A stretch of 64,000 nt of DNA from contig WTPW01000083.1 in NCBI GenBank assembly GCA_009809945.1, forward strand, positions 479,263 to 543,262, read 5' to 3'. Position numbers and translations under genes: made by a program. Within the stretch, counting starts at the first letter, position 1, and each line of letters begins with the position of its first letter. Of the stretch, positions 10,203-20,968 are shown piece by piece. This stretch comes from Gigaspora margarita (Eukaryota; Glomeromycota; Glomeromycetes; Diversisporales; Gigasporaceae). The notes beneath the pieces were generated by a model, which saw only the letters and a list, made by a program, of their open reading frames with translations, was not told the origin of the DNA and ran no database searches.

Positions 10203-11099
10203 TATATAAAATTCTAATATACCATATAGATCATATGAAAAATGATCTACGTTCATCCTACCCTTAAGTTAATATATATGTCCACTGACTGAAAGTTGTA
10301 GAGCTCATCGAGATGCATCTAACGGTGGTTAGATCATCCAAATCGGCCTAGTGGATGGTGAGATATTGTCAAAAAATGATTGGCTGACTATATAAAATCC
10401 TATGATGCAAATTACATGTAAAAATCACTATAGGTGAAATGTGGCGTGCACCCATTTAAAACTATTTTTCTTACTAAGTTAACGATACAAGTCTACTAAT
10501 TCAAAGTTGTAGAGCTCATCGAGATGCATCTAATAGTAGTTAAATCATTCAAATCGGCTAGTAAATGGCAAGATATCATCGAAAAACAATTGGCTGACTA
10601 TATAAAATCTCTATGTAAATTTTATATAGTTGACCAATCATTTTTTGATATTTCTCACTATCCACTGAGCCAATTTGGATGATCTAACCATTGTTAAATG
10701 CGAAACGATGAGCTCTACAACTTTCAATTAGTAAATATGTATCATTAACTTAGTAAGAAAAAAAGTTTTATATGAAAGCATGCCACATTTCGCCTATAGT
10801 GATTTTCATGTGTAAATCTGTCATGAGATTTTATATAGTTAGCCAATTATTTTTCAATGATATCTCGCCATCCACTGGGCTGATTTGAATGATCTAATCA
10901 CCATTAGATGTGTCTCAATGAGCTCTACACTTTCAATTAGTGGACATTATTGTTAACTTAGTAAGAAAAAAATTTTATATAGAAGAACGCCACATTTCGC
11001 TACTCTCTAAAAATTTTTTTAAAATTGACCAATTAGAATTGACTTATGTGGGAGTACTCTCATAGTAAAGGATATTACATAATATCTGTCATGGCCCTA

Positions 11100-11690
11100 A
11101 TCTTAACCAGGGGAATTTTTCTGTTACACAAGACCAAATCGACCAATAAAATTTATTTTTATTTATATTAAATATTAATACATATTTATTTTATATTTAT
11201 TTACATAATATACAAAACCACTTTTAAAATGTATCAATCTACCCTTTTACTTAATACTATAATACTATTAATTACTCAAATAGTTCAACTTTTTATCAAA
11301 TAGCCAATATCAATAACCTATATAAATCAATTCTAATTTATAATACTAAATATACAACTTTAATTCTATTTATAAACTTAACAATTCATACCTCACTACT
11401 TCATACTTTATTTAAATTTTTGGATACTAGTTTACTACTATATACAAATATTCAAAACAAATTTAACCAATTACAATGAAATATTTGTACTAGCCTAACC
11501 CTAATCCCACACTACCTTTATCCTAACCTATTCTTTTCGTCTAATATTACCCTAACCCTTACCCTAATCATAACCTAACTCCTTTAGCTCCCCTTCAGCT
11601 CTTATACTAATCCCGTCCTATCCAACTCAAATTTGTACTACTATTTAACCCTAACTTCGCTACTAACCCATTCTAACCCTAATATATAGC
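11100..11690. other. AT-rich spacer with degenerate CCCTAA runs
   Basis: No gene seen. From about 11490 to 11690 the plus strand has many CCTAACCCTAAT-like variants, resembling TTAGGG telomere repeats on the other strand but too irregular and isolated to be a telomere. Confidence 0.6.
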
Positions 11691-12515
11691 ACATTTTGCA
11701 GCCATTTGCTAGTTGAATCAGCATGGGATTTGGCACAGATAATGAATGTAAATTCACGTGCCACCATAATATTGATATGGATTAGCTATTATAAAACATA
11801 AATTTATATAAGTAATTAACAAGTATGAAGCCAAATTTTGTATAGAATTTTTTTAAGACTCACAAGGAAGCTTTATCAGTAAAATCATGGGATATTGCTT
11901 TTTATATCCTTTACTAACCTTTTGCTCTCTACAAAATGACCCAACACATATCACAAGGCTCATATTTTACAGCAGTTTGCTAGTCAAATTGGCATGGGAT
12001 TTGGCATGGGTAATGAATGTATATTCACATGCCACTACAATAATGATGTGGATTAGCTATTAAAACATAAATTTACATAAGTAATCAACAAGCTAACTGC
12101 ATATGAAGCAAAATTTTGTATAGAATTTTTTTAAGACGCTTTATTAGTAAAATCATGGAATATTGCTTTTTTTAAAAAAAAAATCCTTTACTGACTTTTC
12201 GTTCTCCATGAAATGACCCAACATGTATCACAAGGTTCACATTTTGCAGTTTGCTAGTTGAATCAGCACAGGATTTGGCATGAGTAATGAACGTAAATTC
12301 ATGTGCCACCACGATAATGATGTGGATTAGCTATTAAAACATAAATTTATATAAGTAATCAACAAGCTAACTGCATATAAAGCAAAATTTTGTATAGAAT
12401 TTTTTAATACATACAAGGAAGTTTCATCAGTAAAATCATGGGATATTGCTTTTTTTTAAAAAAAATATCCTTTTGCTCTCCACAAAATGACCCAACATGT
12501 ATCACGAGCCAACAT
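11690..12515 (+). repeat. Three tandem copies of a 272-bp unit
   Basis: The phrase GCATGGGATTTGGCA (or close variant) recurs at 11721, 11992 and 12266, giving periods of 271 and 274. Units share TTGCTAGTTGAATCAG, a TGCCACCATAAT block, AAATTTTGTATAGAATTTTT and CAAAATGACCCAACA. Divergence is modest. Short reading frames overlapping the last unit are not supported. Confidence 0.9.
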
Positions 12516-13557
12516 GTTACATTTGTAACGTACACATACATGTAATCTGTGAAATTACATGCTACTCTTTGCCATAATGTCCATGCCATTTTTACTGTGC
12601 CTTTTGTAAAATGTTTCTGTGCATGCGCCATTTCGAGCATTCCCTACACCAACCTGTACCCACTGGAACCTAAACAAAAAAAACAAACAATTAGTAACTA
12701 TCCTCAATGTAAAAATAACAACAATGTTGAAAAGATAAAGGCGCCAACATACAAGTGACATTGCCAGTATACGATGCTTCAACTACAATTTCACTGCTCT
12801 AAGCCAAATGAAGCACCTATGAAAACAGTGACACGAAATGATGACACCAAAAATTATTGACACCGAAAAATGATGACATCTAAAAATAACAAACCGAATA
12901 ATGACGAACAACATCACCAAAAAATGAAAGAATCGATGCTATATAAAAAAAAAGAAGAAAACTGTTAAAAAGAAAAAAAGACAGATGTAAACAAAATAAA
13001 AATACTTATTTTGTAGATCTGTTGTGCAAATATATATATGTAGATCCTGTTGTGTAACTGGAGAGGGGATTTCCCTCTGGTTAAGCGTAGTAATTCTCAT
13101 AAAAAAAATTAAAAAATAAATAAATAAATAAATAAATAACAAAAAACAAAACGAGAACAAAAAACAAAATGAAAAAAAATCTAATTTATAAACAATAGAT
13201 ATAATCTGATCTTGTAACAATACAAAATTTCAATGTATTTAGAAAATACAATCCAAAGCACCCAGGTTACAAATATACTAATCCAGCTTAGTTTTCTAGT
13301 CTAAAATATTTTGAAAATATTTCAAATTATTTTGAAATATTTCAAATTATTTCGAAATAAATTACTTTAAAAATATTTTTTGCAAAATATTTTGAATTAT
13401 CTTGCAGTTCACAAGTTCTATTAAAAGATTTACAAGTTTGCCAGATCTTTCAAACAATTTTATCACTATAAACTTGCTGATGATATTTTACTTTAATATT
13501 GTGCACATATTGAAGCGTCTTTTTAACTAATTTACAAAGTTTAGTTTGTTAAGTATA
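12516..13557. other. Gene-free spacer with possible retroposon tail
   Basis: 12790-12900 has repeated AATGATGACACC-like phrases. Around 13015-13140, ordinary-composition sequence (GAGAGGGGATTTCCCTCTGG, ... GTAGTAATTCTCAT) ends in AAAAAAAATT and a (AAAT)n run, like the 3' end of a LINE or SINE. 13310-13400 is a run of TTTTGAAATATTTCAAAT variants. No gene seen. Confidence 0.4.
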
Positions 13558-13760
13558 CAGTCAACTCTCTTTATTCTGAACTGCTGGGACTGCTAATTTT
13601 TACTACGTAAAAATTTGAAAAAGTTAAGTTCTCAAAAAGTTATATATGGCTAATCTGAACTTTATAATAAAATTTACAAATGTTCTAGAAGATTTTGTTC
13701 AGTTAGAGAGAGTTTAATAGTGTTCGATTTAGAGAAATTTGGATTAGAGAGAGGTGACTG
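13558..13760. mobile_element. Tc1/mariner (pogo/jerky-like) MITE, 203 bp
   Basis: Ends CAGTCAACTCTCTTTATTC and (reversed) CAGTCACCTCTCTCTAATCC lie inside TA on both sides (TATA each). CAGTCA-CTCTCT-type termini are typical of pogo/jerky-like Tc1/mariner relatives (family knowledge). The interior is non-coding. Confidence 0.8.
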
Positions 13761-13984
13761 TATATAGAGTTAGTAATAAGATTGCATTTAACAATTTCAA
13801 ATATTTTTAAAGAAATGAATTTTGTCCTTGCAAATACCAATATGTATACAATTTCTATATTAATCTACCAACTAGTGGCAATAGAGTATAGCAATAACAT
13901 ATATAGAATCAGTGCTTGGTTATTATTGCTAAAAGTCTCATTAGTATACAGGTAGTATCGCAGAGTTTTTTTTTATAAACTATT

Positions 13985-14985
13985 TGATTATTATACAAAA
14001 TCATGTATGACATTTTATTAGCTATATATATTATATAAGTTGACTCTTCATAGTTTTACTAACCCTAGAAACTACTGAAAAATTAGTAATTATCAAATAA
14101 ACTGGATGGCAAAAACCAAAAATTTATAAAAAATAGAAAAATCTAGAAAGCAATAATCTAAATTTTTAGAAGAATGTAATTTTTTTATTAATATAATAAA
14201 TTTTTTTTATTCATTGTAGAGCTATTGTTCTTGTTTTTGTACATGTTTTCGAACTTAAGACCATTATACAAAATGCTTTAGCATATATTAGATAATCAAA
14301 CTATGAAGTAAATTTGGAAAATTTATATTTCAGAAGTTACAAATTTTTTGTTCTCATCTTTAATAATCAGAGATTATTATTTAATTAGGCCAATAAAAAT
14401 CCTACAAAAAAAAATTGAAAATTGCTAAATATTTAGCATATAGATATGCAAATTTGTATCGGGCCACTAATATTTATATCTAAAAAGCACATTTTTACTA
14501 TTGGTTGTTATAGGACCCCAGACATCTCTCATATAGGTCATAACTGGATTTTGGCCATTTTTGACCTAATTTGCTAAAAATAACAAAACTATGTTTACTT
14601 AAATAATGTTTAATCCAGTAATCAGAATTGAAAGAGCTTTTTTTTGTTAGGTGTGCCTCACTAAGAACTTTATTTTTTAAAAAAAGTCCATCCAAATTGG
14701 ACTACTTGATGCCAAGAAAATTGCCAAAAACTGTTTTTTGCTTCTCAAATTTCAGGGGTTTTTGCTAAAACATGTAATGTATAACCTTTGTACTAGATAT
14801 CCAGGGTCCTGGTTGTTATAGCACTTGTAATTTTATTCTATAAATAATTACATAGCCTTACATTATAACAAAATGATCCGAATTGCAAAAAAAGATTATA
14901 ATTAATTGATTTTGCAACAATAAAACTCTAACCTTAACATGCTAAGAAATTAAGTGCTCAAATTACCATTCAGAAACATTCAAGA
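13985..14985 (+). repeat. Dispersed family D, copy 1
   Basis: Shares long stretches with 25990-27935, 38600-39165 and, inverted, 33785-34435 and 42830-43120. Landmarks: AAATAAACTGGATGGCAAAA, a GTTCTTG hexamer patch near 14226, CATTATACAAAATGCTT, CAGAGATTATTATTTAATTA and GCACATTTTTACTATTGGTT. It is interrupted at 14512 by a MITE. No coding frame. Confidence 0.75.
14512..14810. mobile_element. MULE-like MITE, 299 bp, 9-bp TSD GGTTGTTAT
   Basis: GGTTGTTAT flanks both ends; termini AGGACCCC and GGGTCCT are inverted. The related D copy at about 33830 (inverted) has a single GGTTGTTATAGC here, so the empty site is visible. A 9-bp duplication favours a MULE origin. Confidence 0.85.
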
Positions 14986-15290
14986 TGGTCTATGTGATAA
15001 TAGACCCGTGAAATTAGATCTCAATATAGTCCATGCAATGATAGATAGGTGAAAATTAAGCACCAAGTGATGTATTATTATGTGGACCAATCAGATCCAA
15101 GATTTTGCAGACGGACATTATTCTATCCCACCGTAAAACCATTACTATATGATATGCATCATGTCGTTCCTGGTATACTCTATGTACTTTGTACTACGTT
15201 CCTGGTAAAAATAACTTTATTTTGTCATGAATAAGTTGAATTTGGCATTTGCATTTTGAATCTTTTATTACATTTTAAATATTAAATTAA

Positions 15291-15793
15291 TTGATAATCT
15301 GCCAGTCAACTGGAGAGTGATCATAGTGTAAAGTGACGCAGATCACATATGAAAATCACTATAGGCGAAATGTGGAGTGCTTCCATCTAAAAGTTTTTTT
15401 TTTTACTAAGTTAACGGTATATGTCCACTAATTGAAAGTTGTAGAGCTCATCGAGACGCATCTAATGATGGCTAGATCATCCAAATCGGCCTAATAGATG
15501 GCGAGATATCGTCAAAAAACGACTGGCCGACTATATAAAATCTATGTGTAAATGAACATACTGTAGTTGGCCGATCGTTTTTTGACGATATCTCGCCATC
15601 CACTGGGCCGATTTGGATAATCTAACCACCGTTAGATGTGTCACGACGAGCTCTACAACCTTCAATTAGTGGACATGTATCGTTAACTTAGTAAGAAAAA
15701 AGCTTTTAGATGGAAGCACGCCACATTTCGCCTATAGTGATTTTCATATGTGATTTGCATCACGTTACACCCAGTTGACTGGCAGATTATCAA
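15291..15793. mobile_element. Foldback element, 503 bp, TTAA target
   Basis: TTAA precedes (15287-15290) and follows (15794-15797). Ends TTGATAATCTGCCAGTCAAC and its exact inverse. Inverted homology continues through most of the element, so each arm is over 200 bp. TTAA duplication is the piggyBac signature (family knowledge), but no transposase is present. Landmarks: CACTATAGGCGAAATGTGG, GTTGTAGAGCTCATCGAGA, GATATCGTCAAAAAACGA. The flanking 14985-15290 is spacer with two CGTTCCTGGTA decamers. Confidence 0.85.
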
Positions 15794-15908
15794 TTAAATG
15801 TTATTTCAGGACGCGCATAGGCGCTATTTTGAGCAAAATAGCCAAATTTTTTGAAAAGTAAAAATCCGAATTAACACCCCAGCCGCTATTACACGCAAAT
15901 ACGGTATA

Positions 15909-16158
15909 TGGGCGGTCAAAAGTAGAAACCAAGGAATTTGTTTTTAGTAAGTTTTTTTAAAACTTTAAATTAAAATATCTTGACAACTATTAAACCAAAT
16001 CTAATAATTTTTTTTTTATTTTATTCTATAACTATATAAAATTAAAATAAAAAAATTTTTATCAAGTTTGGTTGAATAGTTGTTGAGATATTTTAATTTA
16101 AAGTCTAGAAACAATTTACTTAGAAACAAATTCCTTGGTTTCTACTTTTGACCGCCCA
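15909..16158. mobile_element. Palindromic MITE, 250 bp
   Basis: TGGGCGGTCAAAAGTAGAAA at the left, exact inverse at the right, bordered by TA. Inverted similarity runs about 110 bp into each arm (TTAAATTAAAATATCTTGACAA against its inverse). Tc1/mariner-like by TA. The remainder, 16160-16510, is AT-rich 3' flank of the next gene with nothing recognised. Confidence 0.75.
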
Positions 16159-16512
16159 TATTGCTATATAGCTATCATTTACTAACACCATATTTCTTAT
16201 CATATAGTCATCATTTAACATTGGTCCTGATACCTAGTGATTAAATTAATGATAAAAACTAACAAATTTTTTGCTTTAAACAATCATATTAACAAAATTT
16301 TTATATAATTCTAATTACTTTTATTTTTTTAATTTATATTTCAAATTGATAATAATTTAATTGATAATAATTTAATAGGTAATTTATTGAAATAAATAAA
16401 ACTAAAAAAATAATAATGAAAAACAAAAAATGAAATTTATAATTCATAAATAATAATTTGATATACAAAAATATTGCTTAATATTGGACAAACTCTAAAA
16501 CTAATTTTTCTA

Positions 16513-19153
16513 TTATTTTTTCATATCATTCTTTAAACTTTCCTTTAATAATCTTCTTAGAATTTTACCAGATGCATTTTTTGGAATTCTATCAATAAAC
16601 AATATACCGCCTCTTAATCTTTTATATGGTAAAACCTTTTCATCTACAAAAGATTGAATTTCTTCTGCTAAAGCTCGGGATTGCTTATACCCATTTTTAA
16701 TTGTGACATATGCTGTGGGAAGTTCAATTCCTTCTTTTTCAGAATAATACCCTATTACTGCTGCATCTGATACAGCAGCATGTGTAAGAAGAATCGATTC
16801 CAATTCAGAAGGTGCCACATGAAAACCCTGCGAAGGTTAACTTTTTTATTATCAAATCTAATGAAATAATATGCAAAAAAAATAATTATTATAATCATAC
16901 TAGGCCTTTTATCATCTCTTTATTTCGATCAACAAAAAAGTAGTTCCCTTAATAAAAAAAAAAAATTAAGAAATTATAATTATTAGGCCATACAAATTTA
17001 ATTACTTGGTTTTCATAATGAAACTTTTAAATAGACCCGGCCGACCGGCTTTTTTTTTTTTAATTTCATATATAAAAATTTTATAAAATTATAAAAAAAT
17101 TTTCCACCCGGTTATTAAAACATATAAAAAATTTTTTTCAGAAGTTTCCAAATTTTGACCCGGCCGGGTTATGAAAACCAATTAATTAATTTTACATGGC
17201 CTTATATATATCAATATAAATTTTTATCCAATAATAAAAATATACCTTGTTCATCAACGTATACAATATCTCCTGTATTAAAAAATCCATCTTTGTCAAT
17301 AGCAGCATCTGTAGCTACTTTATTATTAAGATAACTCTAATTAAAAATATAATATTTTTAATACAAGCAGTATAATTACAAAATTATGTGCATAATAGCT
17401 ATATTACATACCTTCATAATATTTGGACCATGAATCCATAATTCTCCAGGCTCATTACATCCCAATTCTAACAAATAAAATAACGATGATACTTGGACCT
17501 TAATTAGGAACAAATATACAGTATATATTTATAATTACCATGACAATCATCTGATAATATTTTAGCTTTTATATTTGGAATAAGGATTCCAACAGAGCCT
17601 ATTAAAAATAGTTGCTTAATAGAACACTCATTGATATACAGTAAGCAAACCATTTAATAATATAATACCTGGAACTGTATTCTTCATTGTATCAGGAAAT
17701 CTTGTTATTCCACCCGCTTCAGTAAGACCTTTATTATGTAAATAATAATGCACCATAATGAAATAAAGCAAAATAATGACCATAATAAGACCATTCAGAA
17801 TAAAGATCAAAGAGTTATATTAGCTCAAAACTACTTAAAATTAAACTTCTTACCATAATCTTGCGAAATTGGTATTTTAAAAATGTTATAAAATTTTCTT
17901 TCCAATTGCTCACTTAACGGGGATCCAGCACATATAATCTTATCTACACTTGATAAATCAAATTGTTGAGCTGATGGATCATTGACAAGATTAAGTATAA
18001 TTGGTGGAATAGTGTAAATACGGTTAATTTTAAATGTTTGAATGGATTCACAAATCGTTTCCGTATTGAAATTTGAATGTATGATTGCAGTAGCACCCTA
18101 TAGTTTTAATGCACAGATTTTAATTTAAATTGATAATGTAATAATCAAATAGTACAGTAGTAACAAGGAAAGAATAACAAACAAGCATTAAGATCGTATG
18201 AAGAATACGCGATCCCAAGACGTTGCAAAGTGGCTATATTTTTAAAGAAGTAGTAAAATACCCTGTTACCTAAAACCTGAAAACACAAGGAATTTTTTTA
18301 AATGACCTACTAAAACAGCCATGATTATACTGTGTGGTCCAAGATTACACTCCATACTATTTACTTGAGCCAATCTAACTACCGCGTTTGTGTGAGTAAT
18401 TTCGATACCTTTACGCTTTCCGGTTGTTCCAGAACTGTAAAACAAATAAGCAGTCGTTGATTTTGCTTCTTCAGGAGTATAGTAAATTGGTTCAATACCA
18501 CGATCATTGATTAAGACAGAACGATAAGGTTTATATCCTTTTATTTCTTTATCACCAAATAATAATACCCTGGAAGCAGGAATTTTCGCATCGATTGAAG
18601 CTTCAATAGCATCTTCAAGAATTTCAGGATGCACAATCAGAACCGATGCACCTGAGTCGATTAGTTGGTAAGATAATTTAGTTGTTTCATATATTGGATT
18701 AGCTGTCGTTACTTTGCCTCCTGAAGATGACAGTAAGTAAATTAGAATTTAAAAACATTAATTATATTAATTATTTATGAAATAACAATACCAGCTGCAA
18801 TCGTTCCCAAGAGCACGATGGGATAATCAACCTTAATAAAATCATAAAATAATTACAGTTTGTCAAGTAGAAATAAACAACGACTTATTTAATTACAAAA
18901 CAAAAAAGTTGAGTACTTGATTAGGTGAATATATCGCCAAAACATCCCCACGTTTAAATTCTAGTTTATCTTGCAACCCTGCCGCAAACTTTTTCGTTTC
19001 GTGCTTAAATTCGCCAAAAGTGTAGCTTCTACCAGTAACCCCGTCCACGTAAATAACCTTCTCGTCTGGTATTTTGTTTGGATTACTAGTAACATATTGA
19101 TAAATTCCGGCTTGAGGGATTTTTATATCTGGATATTTAGATTTAAAGATCAT
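16513..19153 (-). CDS. AMP-forming acyl-CoA synthetase / 4-coumarate-CoA-ligase-like protein
   Basis: Adenylate-forming enzyme that would activate a carboxylic acid with ATP and load it onto CoA; substrate not predictable. Exons read on the minus strand: 19153-18917, 18831-18792, 18720-about 18311, 18097-17854, 17728-17669, 17598-17539, 17467-17412, 17336-17246, 16947-16901, 16827-16513, with GT-AG junctions and matching phases where checked. Signatures in order: YSSGTTGKRKG (phosphate loop), QDYGLTEAGG (A5), GELWIHGPN, NTGDIVYVDEQG (A8), VAPSELE, and PKNASGKILRR with the catalytic Lys. The chosen start, MIFKSKYPDIKIPQ, fits the family. No C-terminal SKL, so no peroxisome signal. Between exons 3 and 4 the segment normally carrying a PFFH-like motif is not readable (18098-18310), so the gene may be impaired or the assembly altered there. 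About 520 residues read. Confidence 0.85.
16986..17201. mobile_element. PIF/Harbinger-like MITE inside an intron, copy 2
   Basis: TTA on both sides, ends GGCCATACAAATTTAATTAC and inverse of GTAAAATTAATTAATTGG, with CCCGGCCG subterminal blocks. It lies in the intron between 17246 and 16947 of the ligase gene and makes it about 300 bp, far longer than its other introns. Same family as 6545-6757. Confidence 0.85.
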
Positions 19154-19221
19154 TTTTACCAGAGTAATATCGAAGATTTCACATAATGTTAGGTTATATT
19201 GCAAAATTTTGCATCTTACAC

Positions 19222-19413
19222 CAGTACGATCACGTTTCATGTGTAACATGTATTGGGCTATGTAATACCTGATTCTATATTTTATTTTCCTATTTTTGCT
19301 CCAATAACAATAACATTAACACAATGCAGCAATGGGTTAACAAGATAGAGCGGCTAAGCCAAATTTTAAATTTCGGCTTAGTATCAGTACGAACACGTTT
19401 CTTGTGTAACATG
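19222..19413. promoter_or_regulatory. 29-bp direct repeat upstream of the ligase start
   Basis: CAGTACGATCACGTTTC...GTGTAACATG at 19222-19250 and CAGTACGAACACGTTTC...GTGTAACATG at 19385-19413 differ at two positions and lie 163 bp apart, 70-260 bp upstream of the ATG at 19153. They could be a duplicated transcription-factor site or a chance local duplication. The small plus-strand reading frame across the second copy is not supported. Confidence 0.45.
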
Positions 19414-20200
19414 AAATGTGGTATTACTGTGTGGGTTCAACGCACATACCGGTACGTAGAAATGGGCCCTTTTAATACGGAGCACTCCATATGTTCCGAA
19501 CCCGTGAAGATCTGCGAAAAATTGACCGTTAGTTTTGAAAAAATTTCATAATAAATCACCAATTTGCGCTCTAATAAATAAGTTAATAAATAAGTTTAGT
19601 TGTGTAATTTTACTATATCTCTACAAAATATCGAACCTAAAATATGTACTAACCCTAAAATAATGAACTTAAAAAATTTGGAGATTTCACCTGATCGAAA
19701 AATCTCTATACTCAGAATCTTTTCAGATTTGTATTTAAAATTAAATCTTATATTTAAAATCCAAATCTAAATAAATTGAGAGATTTAAACAAAGGTCAAA
19801 CTACAAATCTGCCAATTGCATGGTAAACTACCGGATAATTTACAAACTACAAATCTGCCAATTGCAAGGTAAGCTACCGGATAATTTACAAACTAGATAA
19901 ATGAAAACCACATTAAGTTCGAAGCATTATGATTATGACAGTTTTATCTAATCAACAAATCAAAATCCATAATTTGCATGCATATACAATAAATCTACAC
20001 TCTTTATCTGTAATGTCTTTTGAACTATTATACTTAGTATTTTATTGTAATAAAGTTATATCTTGCTTTTTAAAATTATAAATTTATTATAAATAAAATT
20101 TAAAATCAAAAAATTACAAAACAATAATATTCTAAAAATTAAATAAAGGTGCAGTATGTTTTACACTTATTAATTTTATTAATTAATACTAGGGATGGAT
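19414..20200. other. AT-rich spacer with one short tandem duplication
   Basis: The only structure seen is a 46-bp unit (CTACAAATCTGCCAATTGCA ... CTACCGGATAATTTACAAA) present twice, at 19801-19846 and 19847-19892, nearly identical. No gene. Confidence 0.7.
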
Positions 20201-20409
20201 CAATCCGCCGGTCCATTAAGCTTTTTGGTCCGTCCTGTACCAAAAACGGTCCCGACCTCATATCATCCTGTTGGTTAGCAGAGAGTTAAGTTATATTACA
20301 TCGGTAATTGAAATATTGTATTTGAGTGTAATTACGCGCCCTTGTGCTTTATTTCGGGCCCCGCGCGTTATTTTGAGGCGCTCATGCCTTATTTTGAGTA
20401 AAATGGAGT

Positions 20410-20445
<36 letters not shown>

Positions 20446-20745
20446 AAATCTCGTACCGGTATCAGTGTTTAAAATAGAAATTTTAATTTACCGGTACATG
20501 CACCTGTTATATAAAAAAATACCGGTTCAAAAAAAAAAAAAAACCTGCATTAGTAGAAAATGATCATCAGATCATTGGGGGCACATAGATGCACGCACCG
20601 GTTACTTCAAAAAATTCCGGATCATGCACCGTTTGTTGCACCGGCCAAATTTTAAAATACCGGCATATGCAATATAAAAAACGGTAGATCCGGATTTTTA
20701 TTATTTTATACACTGACCGGTATTCGAAATAAAGCCCACCACAAC
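20200..20745. repeat. CCGGT-rich segment with T-run
   Basis: ACCGGT or ACCGG occurs at least seven times between about 20450 and 20720, against a very AT-rich background, together with two GCGC-TTATTTTGAG phrases near 20360-20400 and an uninterrupted run of more than 30 T from 20411. Starts GATCAATCCGCCGGTCC. It looks like a retroelement fragment or a decayed GC-rich repeat; no coding frame. 20745-20968 is the AT-rich 3' flank of the next gene. Confidence 0.5.
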
Positions 20746-20968
20746 ATTCTTTAGTTAACATTTATTCTTGCACTGATTCAATTGAACTAAGGAAATTCCA
20801 ACTAATCAGTTCCAATTTTTAACACTCTTATCAAACAGTTTTACTAACTGTTCGACAATAAATAATAGCTTTACGGTGAAACTAGTTATTTAAAGTTTTG
20901 AGCAAAATCTCTTATTAAATTTATTATTTACCAGAAGATTTAAATATAAACTTTGAAAAAAAATTTAA

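Larger units (their letters stand above)
9298..11015. mobile_element. Foldback element with TTAA junction, doubled arms, nested inserts
   Basis: The left end TTGATAATCCATCTGTCAAC follows TTAA and matches the intact foldback at 15291-15793. Inside, about 200-bp modules (GTTGTAGAGCTCATCGAGA ... ATATATAAAATC) occur twice forward (about 10270 and 10490) and twice inverted (about 10620 and 10830). The inverse of GAGAGTAGCGAAATGTGG occurs near 10990-11008, but the outermost right end is missing. The left arm was split by the element at 9387 and by unassigned sequence. Confidence 0.6.
8377..11097. mobile_element. PIF/Harbinger-like 2.7-kb element with nested insertions
   Basis: Inverted ends are GGGCTGTGACAGATATTACG and (reversed) GGGCCATGACAGATATTATG, each flanked by TAA. 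The GGGC start and 3-bp TAA duplication suggest PIF/Harbinger. The interior has no readable transposase: it is AT-rich sequence (8400-9290) plus the nested foldback, MITEs and unassigned sequence. Non-autonomous. Confidence 0.65.

Noticed and set aside
11490-11690. Telomere from CCCTAA-like words
   Set aside because: Irregular, interrupted, internal, and similar words occur inside MITE cores; no perfect array.
12404-12782. Overlapping frames on both strands around 12.4-12.8 kb
   Set aside because: They start inside the 272-bp satellite and overlap each other; no family resemblance or splice context.
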